Part shown: in pieces, positions 17,598 to 25,503 of the stretch
Layout: every line of letters begins with the position of its first letter
How positions within the stretch are numbered: the first letter of the stretch is position 1
From: Kineothrix alysoides
GTDB lineage: Bacteria; Bacillota; Clostridia; Lachnospirales; Lachnospiraceae
Length of the DNA: 64,000 nucleotides
Direction: 5' to 3'
Assembly (NCBI RefSeq): GCF_000732725.1
Contig: NZ_JPNB01000001.1
Span: 1,612,001 to 1,676,000, forward strand
Notes under the pieces: model-generated
Seen by the model: only the letters and a program-made list of their open reading frames with translations
Told to the model about the DNA's origin: nothing
Databases searched by the model: none
Position numbers and translations under genes: made by a program

Positions 17598-18059
17598 CTA
17601 AAAATCAAGTGCTAATCTGATTAATGCGATATCTGTTCTTTCAAAAACCAGTTCATTCTCAGCCTCTATCGTTATGGATTTCTCATCGTATGCTTTCAAT
17701 ACGCCTTTGAACTCCTTACACTTGTCTATCGGTTTATATGTTTTAATTTCCACTTCTTTCCCGATGCTCTTCTCCAAATGCTTATCTTTTTTCAATGTTC
17801 TTCCAAGCCCCGGACTGCTCACCTCTAAAATATAGGCATCACTTATAAAATCCTTCTCATCTAACGCATCCGACAACGCACGGCTTACCGCCTCGCAGTC
17901 GTTGATGTTCACTCCCTCCGACTTGTCGATGTAAGCGCGAAGGTAAAAATCGCTCCCCTCTTTTACATATTCCACATCGTAAATCTCTACGCCAGCTTTC
18001 TCCACTATCGGCTTAAGCAGCTCTTCTGTCCTGTTTTCATATGTTTCTTTTCTGGACAC
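17598..18059 (-). CDS. rimP: Ribosome maturation factor RimP
   Basis: A 153-residue RimP with VEIYDVEYVKEG near the N-terminus, the conserved LEVSSPGLGRTLKK in the middle (about 83-96) and a C-terminal Sm-like barrel. It is needed for 30S maturation and is the first gene of the nusA-infB operon. The start is a GTG at 18059 preceded by AGGTGAATAG. Its 5' leader (18060 to about 18208) is described separately. Confidence 0.95.
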   Translation of the reverse strand: MSRKETYENRTEELLKPIVEKAGVEIYDVEYVKEGSDFYLRAYIDKSEGVNINDCEAVSRALSDALDEKDFISDAYILEVSSPGLGRTLKKDKHLEKSIGKEVEIKTYKPIDKCKEFKGVLKAYDEKSITIEAENELVFERTDIALIRLALDF

Positions 18060-18160
18060 CTATTCACCTGTTCCTTTCCCAATTTCTAAAAGAAAATTTC
18101 TTTCAAAAATTTCCTTTGGAAATTCCTGACGGAAACTTCCGTCAGAAAATCATTACCCGC
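18060..18160 (-). promoter_or_regulatory. Hairpin-rich rimP leader downstream of the attenuator
   Basis: On the minus strand three short hairpins follow the attenuator in order: CTGACGGAA/TTCCGTCAG (18126-18145, 9 bp, 2-base loop), AATTTCC/GGAAATT followed by TTTTTG near 18105-18125, and a weak GAAA/TTTC hairpin. Because GGAAGTTTCC, GGAATTTCC and GGAAATTTTT share sequence, alternative pairings are possible. This is an inference from base pairing only. Confidence 0.5.
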
Positions 18161-18164
18161 AAAA

Positions 18165-18188
18165 AGAGTGGACTCGCAAGTCCACTCT
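18165..18188 (-). terminator. Intrinsic terminator between tRNA-Glu and rimP; likely attenuator
   Basis: A perfect 10-bp stem, AGAGTGGACT/AGTCCACTCT, with a TGCG loop and a following TTTTTG on the minus strand. It lies downstream of tRNA-Glu and also downstream of the promoter at 18217-18245, so it is inside the leader of the rimP-nusA transcript and must be read through for operon expression. Confidence 0.9.
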
Positions 18189-18216
18189 AATCAACAGTAA
18201 CATATATTCTTCCTAT

Positions 18217-18245
18217 ACTATAGCACCACATCCCGTTAAATGCAA
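18217..18245 (-). promoter_or_regulatory. Sigma-A promoter of the rimP-nusA-infB operon
   Basis: Minus-strand TTGCAT (18240-18245), a 17-base spacer and TATAGT (18217-18222). The start would be near 18210, giving a leader of about 150 bases that contains the terminator at 18165-18188. Confidence 0.7.
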
Positions 18246-18269
18246 GGATTTTCGAAAAAATAATGAAAG

Positions 18270-18341
18270 CAGCTCGTAGGGGAATCGAACCCCTGATTCC
18301 GCCGTGAGAGGGCGGCGTCTTAACCGCTTGACCAACGAGCC
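18270..18341 (-). tRNA. tRNA-Glu (anticodon CUC)
   Basis: The minus strand folds as a complete cloverleaf: acceptor GGCTCGT/ACGAGCT, D-arm with GGTCAAGCGGTTA, anticodon loop CTCTCAC giving CUC, and a T-arm with GGTTCGATTCC. CCA is not encoded. The body is very close to the Firmicutes tRNA-Glu, whose usual anticodon is UUC. Confidence 0.95.
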
Positions 18342-18391
18342 AGAACGAATACAAATCGAACTTTTTTTCTTGTTCATTTGCCGACTTGCTT

Positions 18392-18420
18392 ATTTTATTA
18401 TAAAACGACTAATATTGCAA
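18392..18420 (-). promoter_or_regulatory. Promoter of tRNA-Glu
   Basis: Minus-strand TTGCAA (18415-18420), 17-base spacer, TAAAAT (18392-18397), about 50 bases upstream of the mature tRNA 5' end. The tRNA is therefore probably transcribed alone and ended at 18165. Confidence 0.6.
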
Positions 18421-18496
18421 GCACTTTTTTATTTTAATTTTGTATTTGTTCTATTTTTTTATTTTTCCTTTTTACGGGTCCTATTTTGTACCTTAT

Positions 18497-18859
18497 TTAT
18501 CGCTCCAGCAAATGGTTTACCGCTTCGATTACCTGCTCTACCTCGAAAGGCTTGGTAATGAAATCCGCAGCGCCTTCCTTAATTGCCTTGACCATCTTCT
18601 CTTTCTGTCCGGCAGCGGTAATCATGATTACCTTTACATTCTTGTCCTCTTCCATTAAATGCTCGAGCGCCTCCAAACCGTTCATAACCGGCATGGTAAT
18701 ATCCAAGGTCACTAAGTCCGGCTTCAATTCCCTGTATAAACCGATTCCTTCCTCTCCGTTCGCAGCCTCTCCAACTACTTCATGTCCTGCACGCTCCAAT
18801 ACTTCCTTCAAAATCTTTCGGGATGTCCTCGAATCGTCTATAATCAAAATACTTGCCAT
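18497..18859 (-). CDS. cheY: CheY-like single-domain response regulator
   Basis: A 120-residue receiver domain without an output domain. The acidic pocket Asp8/Asp9, phosphoacceptor Asp53 (TLDITMP), Thr81 and Lys103 are all in place, so it should be phosphorylated normally. It lies 31 bases after the CheX-like gene and shares its promoter. No CheA is adjacent; the nearest is the CheW-domain-less CheA at 35109, so the kinase partner is open. Confidence 0.93.
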   Translation of the reverse strand: MASILIIDDSRTSRKILKEVLERAGHEVVGEAANGEEGIGLYRELKPDLVTLDITMPVMNGLEALEHLMEEDKNVKVIMITAAGQKEKMVKAIKEGAADFITKPFEVEQVIEAVNHLLER

Positions 18860-18890
18860 AATTATGTCCTCCTATTGATATATGTCTAAA

Positions 18891-19781
18891 TTATACGGAA
18901 ACGTTAAGTTTTGTGTCCATCGCAATGAAAATTTCTATCCTGCTGTTCTTAATATATAAGGGAATAACGAGTGCCTTCCCTTCGATCTTTATTCTTCCCT
19001 TCTGATAGAACATGGGAGGAACCATATCCACTGAAACTCCTTCTACGCTGAGTGCAGAAGCATACAATCCATTTACGCAGTTGATGAACTCACATACCGA
19101 GTCGAAGGCATACAAATCCATCTTTGTAAACTCTTCCTTCGCAAAAGTACTGGCAATTGTGAGCAGACTATTCTCTTCTCCTGAAAGCCCGAGCGTTATA
19201 TTATGCTCCCCTTTTACGTCCTGCAATGCTATATCCTTGAACTCGTAATCTTCCACTTCCTCAGAAGGGCCGATTGCAATTCTGGAATCTATCAGCCGGA
19301 TCACCGTGCGGATAGCGACTCCTGCAAGCTCCTGCGACCGCTCATCATCGCTTCTTATAAAAAGAGGCACAATGCGGTCCGCATCTCCGCTCTTTAAATC
19401 CTCGATATCGGTAGCTGTAAAACCGGTCTCCTTCCGGTACAGCTCCAGCGCCTTCTCTATTTCCTCCTGTGTCATAATGCCATTCTCTGTCATCGACTGC
19501 ACGAATACAAGATAAGGATTACCCTGAAGCTTTAAAAGTCTCTCCACCTGATTCTCGGTCAGGTAGCCCTGCTCTACCGCAATATCGCCGAAGCGCTTGT
19601 CCTCCTGAGCCTGCCTTTTGTTTATTTTGTCTGCCTGTTCTTCAGTTAAAAGTTTTTCGGAAACAGCGATAAGTCCCATTTTTACCCGGACCTTCTTCTG
19701 ATATTCCAATGCCTCTTCCAGCTTACTCGCCGAAATTAAATTTTTCTCCACTAAAAATCTCCCAAAAATATGACCAAACAT
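18891..19781 (-). CDS. cheX: CheX-type phosphatase fused to N-terminal MshEN-like domains
   Basis: A 296-residue fusion. Residues about 4-29 and 61-86 are two copies of the MshEN/GspE-N motif; the second, RFGDIAVEQGYLTENQVERL, fits the c-di-GMP-binding consensus well, while the first lacks the leading Arg. Residues about 150-296 are a CheX/CheC-like domain with ExxN at Glu231 and Asn234 (CEFINCVNG), the residues that dephosphorylate CheY-P. The start at 19781 follows GGAGGGTACGT. It is cotranscribed with cheY. Predicted role: CheY-P phosphatase, perhaps gated by c-di-GMP; the gating is an inference. Confidence 0.85.
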   Translation of the reverse strand: MFGHIFGRFLVEKNLISASKLEEALEYQKKVRVKMGLIAVSEKLLTEEQADKINKRQAQEDKRFGDIAVEQGYLTENQVERLLKLQGNPYLVFVQSMTENGIMTQEEIEKALELYRKETGFTATDIEDLKSGDADRIVPLFIRSDDERSQELAGVAIRTVIRLIDSRIAIGPSEEVEDYEFKDIALQDVKGEHNITLGLSGEENSLLTIASTFAKEEFTKMDLYAFDSVCEFINCVNGLYASALSVEGVSVDMVPPMFYQKGRIKIEGKALVIPLYIKNSRIEIFIAMDTKLNVSV

Positions 19782-19828
19782 ACGTACCCTCCATCTGACA
19801 TCTTATGTAATACCAAAACTTCCCTTTT

Positions 19829-19857
19829 ATTATATAATATTTAAGAGACAAAATCAA
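19829..19857 (-). promoter_or_regulatory. Promoter of cheX-cheY overlapping the polC stop
   Basis: Minus-strand TTGATT (19852-19857), 17-base spacer and a perfect TATAAT (19829-19834). The -35 lies inside the last polC codons, so the two-gene unit can be transcribed independently of polC. Confidence 0.75.
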
Positions 19858-22800
19858 ATAAACTTATTTGATTTGATTCAGGAAGATTACCTAACAGATT
19901 CAAGGTGTCCATCAACTCGATAACTGTTTTGGACACCTTTGTCCTTTGCCTGAAATCATCCTTCGACAAAAATGCTCCGTCTTTAGCAGCTTCTACGATA
20001 GCATCCGCCGCTTTCTCCCCCAAGCCGTCTATACTGTTTAACGAAGGCATGAGCCCGCCCTCTACAATCTGGAACAAACGGGACTGGGCGGAAAAAATAT
20101 CGATAGGAACGAATTCAAATCCCCTGGCGTACATTTCCTGAACAATCTTCATGTCTCGGAAGGAATCCTGCTCCTTTTTTGACAGCATATCGCTTCTGCG
20201 TTTATAGTCTGCCATCATCTTCTCCAAGTGATCCCTGCCCTGACACATCAGTTCATAGGAAAAAGCAGAGGCTCGAATACTGAAAAACGCCGCATAAAAA
20301 GCCAAAGGATAATTAATCTTACAATAAGCGATACGCCAAGCCATCATAACATACGCCGCCGCATGGGCCTTAGGAAACATATACTTAATCTTCTTACATG
20401 ACCATATATACCAATCGGGCACATCTGCAGCCACCATGGCTTCTTCCATCTGAGGATTTAATCCCTTTCCCTTTCGCACGCTCTCCATTATATTAAACGC
20501 CAAGGAACTCTCCACTCCCATACCAATCAAATAGACCATGATATCGTCTCGAGTACAGATTGCTGTGGAAATAGTCGCTGTTCCTTCCTGAATAAGGGTC
20601 TGGGCATTTCCAAGCCATACATCCGTACCATGCGCCAGTCCTGCAATTCTGACCAGATCGGAAAAAGCCTGCGGCTTCGTATCGATCAACATCTGCATGG
20701 CAAACTCCGTACCGAACTCCGGTATTCCCAAGGCTCCCAGCTTACAGCCGCCAATCTGGTCAGGCGTAATTCCAAGCGCCTCCGTATTCTTAAACAGAGA
20801 CATGACCTGCTTATCGTCTAAGGGAATCTTTACCGGGTCGATTCCAGTCAAATCCTGAAGCATACGAATCATGGTAGGATCGTCGTGCCCAAGAATATCC
20901 AGTTTCAATAGGTTATGGTCTATGGAGTGGTAATCGAAATGAGTCGTTACGGTGTCCGTGGTCATATCGTTAGCCGGATGCTGCACTGGTGTGAAGGAGT
21001 TGATATCCTCACCCAGGGGCAATACAATAATACCTCCCGGATGCTGGCCCGTGCTTCTGCGAATTCCCGTGCAGCCTACGACAATACGGTTGATTTCGCA
21101 AGTACGCTTTCTCCTCCCGCGCTCTTCGAAGTAATTCTTTACATAGCCGAAGGCTGTCTTATCTGCCAAGGTACCTATCGTTCCTGCCCGGTATGTTTGC
21201 CCCGCTCCGAAGATAACCTCCGTATATTTATGTGCCTTACTCTGGTACTCTCCAGAAAAGTTAAGGTCAATATCCGGCTCCTTATCCCCCTTAAATCCCA
21301 GAAAGGTCTCAAAAGGAATATCGAATCCGTCCTTCTTAAGCAGCGCACCGCAGACAGGGCATATCTTATCCGGCATATCGCAGCCTGCCCGCCCCGCATA
21401 GGCCTTTACCTCTTCGGAATAGAAATCATTATAGTGGCATTCGGAGCAGTAATAATGAGGACTCAGTGGATTTACCTCCGTGATACCTGCCATAGTCGCA
21501 ACAAACGAGGAACCTACCGAGCCCCTGGAACCTACCAGGTACCCGTCTTCCACCGATTTCCAAACCAGCTTCTGGGCGATGATATACATTACTGCGAAGC
21601 CGTTGGTTATAATGGAATGAAGCTCCCGCTCCAATCTTTTTTCTACGATATCCGGCAGTACATCTCCATATATCTCATGTGCTTTATTGTAGCAAATATC
21701 TGTCAGTGTCTTATCGCTGTCAGGAATGATGGGTGCACATTTATCCGGCCTTACCGGAGACATGGTCTCTACCATATCTGCAATCAAATTCGTATTGGTA
21801 ATGACTACTTCCTGTGCCTTATCGCTGCCTAGATAGGAGAACTCTTCCAACATCTCTTCTGTGGTACGCAAATAGAGGGGAGCCTGATCGTCCGAATCGG
21901 AAAACCCCTTTCCCGCCATAATAATACGGCGATATACCTCGTCCTCCGGATCGAGAAAATGTACGTCGCAGGTCGCCACTACCGGCTTGCCGAATTGCTC
22001 TCCGAGTTCGACGATTTTCTTATTGATGTCCATGATATCTTCCATGGAATTGATATTTCTTACCTTCTCCGACTCAATCATGAACTTATTGTTGCCAAGA
22101 GGCTGTATCTCCAGATAATCATAAAAATTAACAAGCCTTGCAATTTCCGCATCTGCCTTACCGTCTAACAGTGCGCGATAAAGCTCTCCTGCTTCACATG
22201 CGCTGCCGATAATCAAACCTTCCCTATATTTAAGGAGCAGGCTCTTTGGAACCCTCGGCCTCTTGCTGTAAAAGGTTAAATGGGATTCCGAAACAAGACG
22301 ATATAGATTTACCCGTCCCGTATCGTTTTTGGCAAGGATAATCGCATGATAAGTAGGGAGCTTCCTTACAATATCAGGACTGGAGGCTCCAAGAGCATTT
22401 ACCTTCTTTAACGTATCTGCGCCGTCTTCCTTAAGCATCGGAATGAACTTTACAAATATTTCCGCAGTAGCCTCCGCATCATCCACCGCACGATGATGGT
22501 TTTGGAGGGATATTCCCAATGTCTTCGCCACTGCGTCCAATGTATGCCTGGCCTGATGGGGCAAGAGTATTCTCGCGATACCCACCGTATCCACATAAGT
22601 AAATTCTTTCTCCAAGCCCAGCCTTCTGGCGTTTTCTATAATAAAGCTCATATCGAAATTAGCGTTATGGGCTACCAGTACCGCATCCTGACAGAAATCG
22701 AAAAATTGCGGCAATATCACATCGATCATGGGTGCCCCCATAACCATATCGTCATTGATGCCCGTTAGTTTTTCTATTTCAAAGGGAATCGGAACATCCG

Positions 22801-24361
22801 GATTCACAAAGGCAGAATATCTGTCCGCAATCTTCCCGTCAACTATCTTCACTGCACCAATTTCTATAATTCTGTTATGAACCGGAGAAAAACCCGTAGT
22901 CTCGATATCAAATACTACAAAAGTACTATCGAAATCCTGTCCTTTATCTCCTGTCACGATTTCCTTCAAATCATCTACCAAATAGGCTTCCATTCCATAA
23001 ATAACTTTGAAGAAGTCCTGCTTATCGGGATTCTTATCTCCTGCTTCTTTTCTTTTCCCCTTCTCTGCCTTCCACAAATCCTCCCATACATGATTAGCGT
23101 CGGGAAAGGACTGCACGACTCCGTGGTCCGTTATGGCAATGGCCGGGTGCCCCCACTTATAAGCACGCTTAACAATATCCTTCGCCTCGGATACGCCGTC
23201 CATATCACTCATTTTTGTATGACAATGAAGCTCCACTCTCTTTCTGGCGCTATTATCCGACCGTGAAGATGTGAAATCCGGTATTCTCTTTACCCCGCTT
23301 ATCGAGCCTATGGTCAGTTCGTTATCAAACTTATCGATAACAGCCACACCTTTGAGCTTCACAAACGCCCCCGGCCTCATTCCTTCCGTTATTTCCGCGA
23401 CTTGTTCATTACCTGCAAACATCTTTACCGTCAGGGTATCCGAAAAATCCGTAATATCATAAATGAGAATGGTCTTCTCATTCTTTATCTCCCGTTTATC
23501 CATGCTTATGATCTTGCCGCGAATCGTTACTTCTCCCATTTCGCCGATAATATCCTCTATCGGCATCGCTTCCTCGTCGAAGTCTCTGCCATACAAGACA
23601 TCCGGATTGTCGGAGCGCTTTACCGCTCTCCTGAAGTCTCCCTTCTCGCCGTCTTTTCTTCCGGCTCGGAAGCTTCCTCGCATCGCAGGCCCGTTCGGCT
23701 TCATCATACCGCCCGACTTAGCTTCTGCAGGCAGAACAACCTCCGCTTCCGGGTCCTTCTGTACGTCCTCGCCAAGAAGCGCTCCTCCCACCCTCGACGC
23801 AATATCCGCAACCTGCCTTGCGATTTTCAAGTCATCCTCTTCTTTATATTTTCCCGCTTTTCCTTCCTTATAATCCACGGAAATATCCACCTGAAATTCG
23901 AACCGCTCATTATATATCTTATCCAAGATACGAAGTAACTCCTCGGACTTGCTTCTCGCCGGTACGGAATCCTCTATCGTAAGCCGGATTTTATTTTCCG
24001 AAGGATATTCGATATCCGCATTCTTGAATATGTTGTATTCTACCGGACTATATTCCCGAAGTTCCAACAGGATACTATCCTTATATATATGCATGAACTT
24101 CTCGGGGTTATATTGTGCCGACAAATGATATTTTTCATATATTTTTATCGTCATGGAAAAACTGGGGAAGAGCTGCTTCTTTATCGACTCCTCCGCCTTC
24201 ATAATATATTCCTTGTGAATGAGTCTGTCACTGGAAATATAAATACGCAAAAAATCCTTCCGCTTAGTGGCAGAAATTCTTTCCACCTCCACCTGACCGA
24301 ATAAATCCTGCAGCTTATCCTCCAATTGTAACGACGGGAACACCTCAAAAAACTTTTTCAA
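19841..24361 (-). CDS. polC: DNA polymerase III alpha subunit, PolC type
   Basis: A 1506-residue Gram-positive replicative polymerase. Order: N-terminal domains, OB fold (about 260-360), PHP domain (starting near VELHCHTKMSDMDG), inserted 3'-5' proofreading exonuclease (FVVFDIETTGFSP with downstream DAEATAEIF), then the C-family polymerase core with FKGDKEPDIDLNFSGEYQ and a helix-hairpin-helix region near the C-terminus (LNSIDGLGEKAADAI). Length and domains are normal. It lies 18 bases after ispG. Confidence 0.98.
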   Translation of the reverse strand: MKKFFEVFPSLQLEDKLQDLFGQVEVERISATKRKDFLRIYISSDRLIHKEYIMKAEESIKKQLFPSFSMTIKIYEKYHLSAQYNPEKFMHIYKDSILLELREYSPVEYNIFKNADIEYPSENKIRLTIEDSVPARSKSEELLRILDKIYNERFEFQVDISVDYKEGKAGKYKEEDDLKIARQVADIASRVGGALLGEDVQKDPEAEVVLPAEAKSGGMMKPNGPAMRGSFRAGRKDGEKGDFRRAVKRSDNPDVLYGRDFDEEAMPIEDIIGEMGEVTIRGKIISMDKREIKNEKTILIYDITDFSDTLTVKMFAGNEQVAEITEGMRPGAFVKLKGVAVIDKFDNELTIGSISGVKRIPDFTSSRSDNSARKRVELHCHTKMSDMDGVSEAKDIVKRAYKWGHPAIAITDHGVVQSFPDANHVWEDLWKAEKGKRKEAGDKNPDKQDFFKVIYGMEAYLVDDLKEIVTGDKGQDFDSTFVVFDIETTGFSPVHNRIIEIGAVKIVDGKIADRYSAFVNPDVPIPFEIEKLTGINDDMVMGAPMIDVILPQFFDFCQDAVLVAHNANFDMSFIIENARRLGLEKEFTYVDTVGIARILLPHQARHTLDAVAKTLGISLQNHHRAVDDAEATAEIFVKFIPMLKEDGADTLKKVNALGASSPDIVRKLPTYHAIILAKNDTGRVNLYRLVSESHLTFYSKRPRVPKSLLLKYREGLIIGSACEAGELYRALLDGKADAEIARLVNFYDYLEIQPLGNNKFMIESEKVRNINSMEDIMDINKKIVELGEQFGKPVVATCDVHFLDPEDEVYRRIIMAGKGFSDSDDQAPLYLRTTEEMLEEFSYLGSDKAQEVVITNTNLIADMVETMSPVRPDKCAPIIPDSDKTLTDICYNKAHEIYGDVLPDIVEKRLERELHSIITNGFAVMYIIAQKLVWKSVEDGYLVGSRGSVGSSFVATMAGITEVNPLSPHYYCSECHYNDFYSEEVKAYAGRAGCDMPDKICPVCGALLKKDGFDIPFETFLGFKGDKEPDIDLNFSGEYQSKAHKYTEVIFGAGQTYRAGTIGTLADKTAFGYVKNYFEERGRRKRTCEINRIVVGCTGIRRSTGQHPGGIIVLPLGEDINSFTPVQHPANDMTTDTVTTHFDYHSIDHNLLKLDILGHDDPTMIRMLQDLTGIDPVKIPLDDKQVMSLFKNTEALGITPDQIGGCKLGALGIPEFGTEFAMQMLIDTKPQAFSDLVRIAGLAHGTDVWLGNAQTLIQEGTATISTAICTRDDIMVYLIGMGVESSLAFNIMESVRKGKGLNPQMEEAMVAADVPDWYIWSCKKIKYMFPKAHAAAYVMMAWRIAYCKINYPLAFYAAFFSIRASAFSYELMCQGRDHLEKMMADYKRRSDMLSKKEQDSFRDMKIVQEMYARGFEFVPIDIFSAQSRLFQIVEGGLMPSLNSIDGLGEKAADAIVEAAKDGAFLSKDDFRQRTKVSKTVIELMDTLNLLGNLPESNQISLFDFVS

Positions 24362-24379
24362 CTCTCATCAATCCTATTC

Positions 24380-25432
24380 TTAATTCCAGTTTAGCAGTTC
24401 TTCCTTTAAAACAGAAAGAAGCTGATTCTCCGGTACCTTTTTTATTATTTCGCCTTTTTTAATCAACAGTCCTTCTCCGGCACCGCCTGCAATGCCAATA
24501 TCCGCCTCTCTCGCTTCTCCGGGGCCGTTTACCGCACAGCCCATTACGGCCACCTTAATATCTAACGGTATATCCTGAACCATCTGCTCTACCTCATTGG
24601 CGAGCTGAATTAAATCGATTTTTGTTCTGCCGCAGGTCGGACAGGAAACCACCTCTACTCCGCCTTTTCTAAGTTCCAGCGCACGCAGGATCAGCTTCGC
24701 CGACTTGATTTCTTCCACCGGGTCGCCGGTCAGAGATACCCGGATCGTATCGCCGATTCCCTGATATAAAATGATGCCAAGTCCTACTCCCGATTTGACA
24801 TTTCCTCCCAAGAGCGTTCCCGACTCTGTAATTCCTACATGAAGCGGATAATCAATCTCCTTCGCCAGTATTTCATGAGCCTTTACGCACATGAGAACGT
24901 CGGAGGACTTGATACTGATTACCAGATTGTCGTATCCCAACTCCTCTATCATCCTCACCTTATCCAGCGCGCTTTCCACAATTCCCTGTGCAGTGACTCC
25001 GCCATACTTTTCTATTAGTTCCTTTTCCAAAGAACCGCTATTTACACCTACGCGAATAGGAATATCCCTCTCCTTCGCCACCGCTACAACTGCAGCTACA
25101 TTTTCCTTTTTCCCGATATTGCCCGGATTAATCCTTATCTTATCCGCACCGTTTTCCATTGCGGCAACCGCCATCCGATAATCGAAATGAATGTCGGCTA
25201 CAAGAGGTATGGATATTTGCTTTTTAATTTCCTTTATAGCAAGCGCTGCCTCCATTGTAGGCACCGTACAACGAATGATTTCGCAGCCTGCCTGCTCCAG
25301 CCGGTGTATCTGCGCCACAGTAGCTTCCACATCCTCCGTCCTCGTATTCGTCATGGACTGGATCAGAACAGGATTCCCGCCGCCGATTACTCTATTTCCT
25401 ATATGTACAACCTTCGTATTATCTCTATACAT
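24380..25432 (-). CDS. ispG: 4-hydroxy-3-methylbut-2-enyl diphosphate synthase
   Basis: A 350-residue IspG (GcpE) with a TIM-barrel N-terminal domain and a C-terminal 4Fe-4S domain; ligands are visible as VSCPTCGRT and [12 protein letters not shown]. It converts methylerythritol cyclodiphosphate to HMBPP in the non-mevalonate pathway. In many Clostridia ispG directly follows rseP; here a kinase/phosphatase pair and a 1.2-kb gap lie between them. The start follows GGGAGGTATTC. Confidence 0.97.
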   Translation of the reverse strand: MYRDNTKVVHIGNRVIGGGNPVLIQSMTNTRTEDVEATVAQIHRLEQAGCEIIRCTVPTMEAALAIKEIKKQISIPLVADIHFDYRMAVAAMENGADKIRINPGNIGKKENVAAVVAVAKERDIPIRVGVNSGSLEKELIEKYGGVTAQGIVESALDKVRMIEELGYDNLVISIKSSDVLMCVKAHEILAKEIDYPLHVGITESGTLLGGNVKSGVGLGIILYQGIGDTIRVSLTGDPVEEIKSAKLILRALELRKGGVEVVSCPTCGRTKIDLIQLANEVEQMVQDIPLDIKVAVMGCAVNGPGEAREADIGIAGGAGEGLLIKKGEIIKKVPENQLLSVLKEELLNWN

Positions 25433-25503
25433 GAATACCTCCCTGCCGGTATATCCGACAAAACATATGATAACTTGAAGTCTATCATACCCCTATTTTA
25501 GTG

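Noticed and set aside
20915-21832. 305-codon plus-strand open frame opposite polC
   Set aside because: Antisense to a certain gene, with no recognisable domain.
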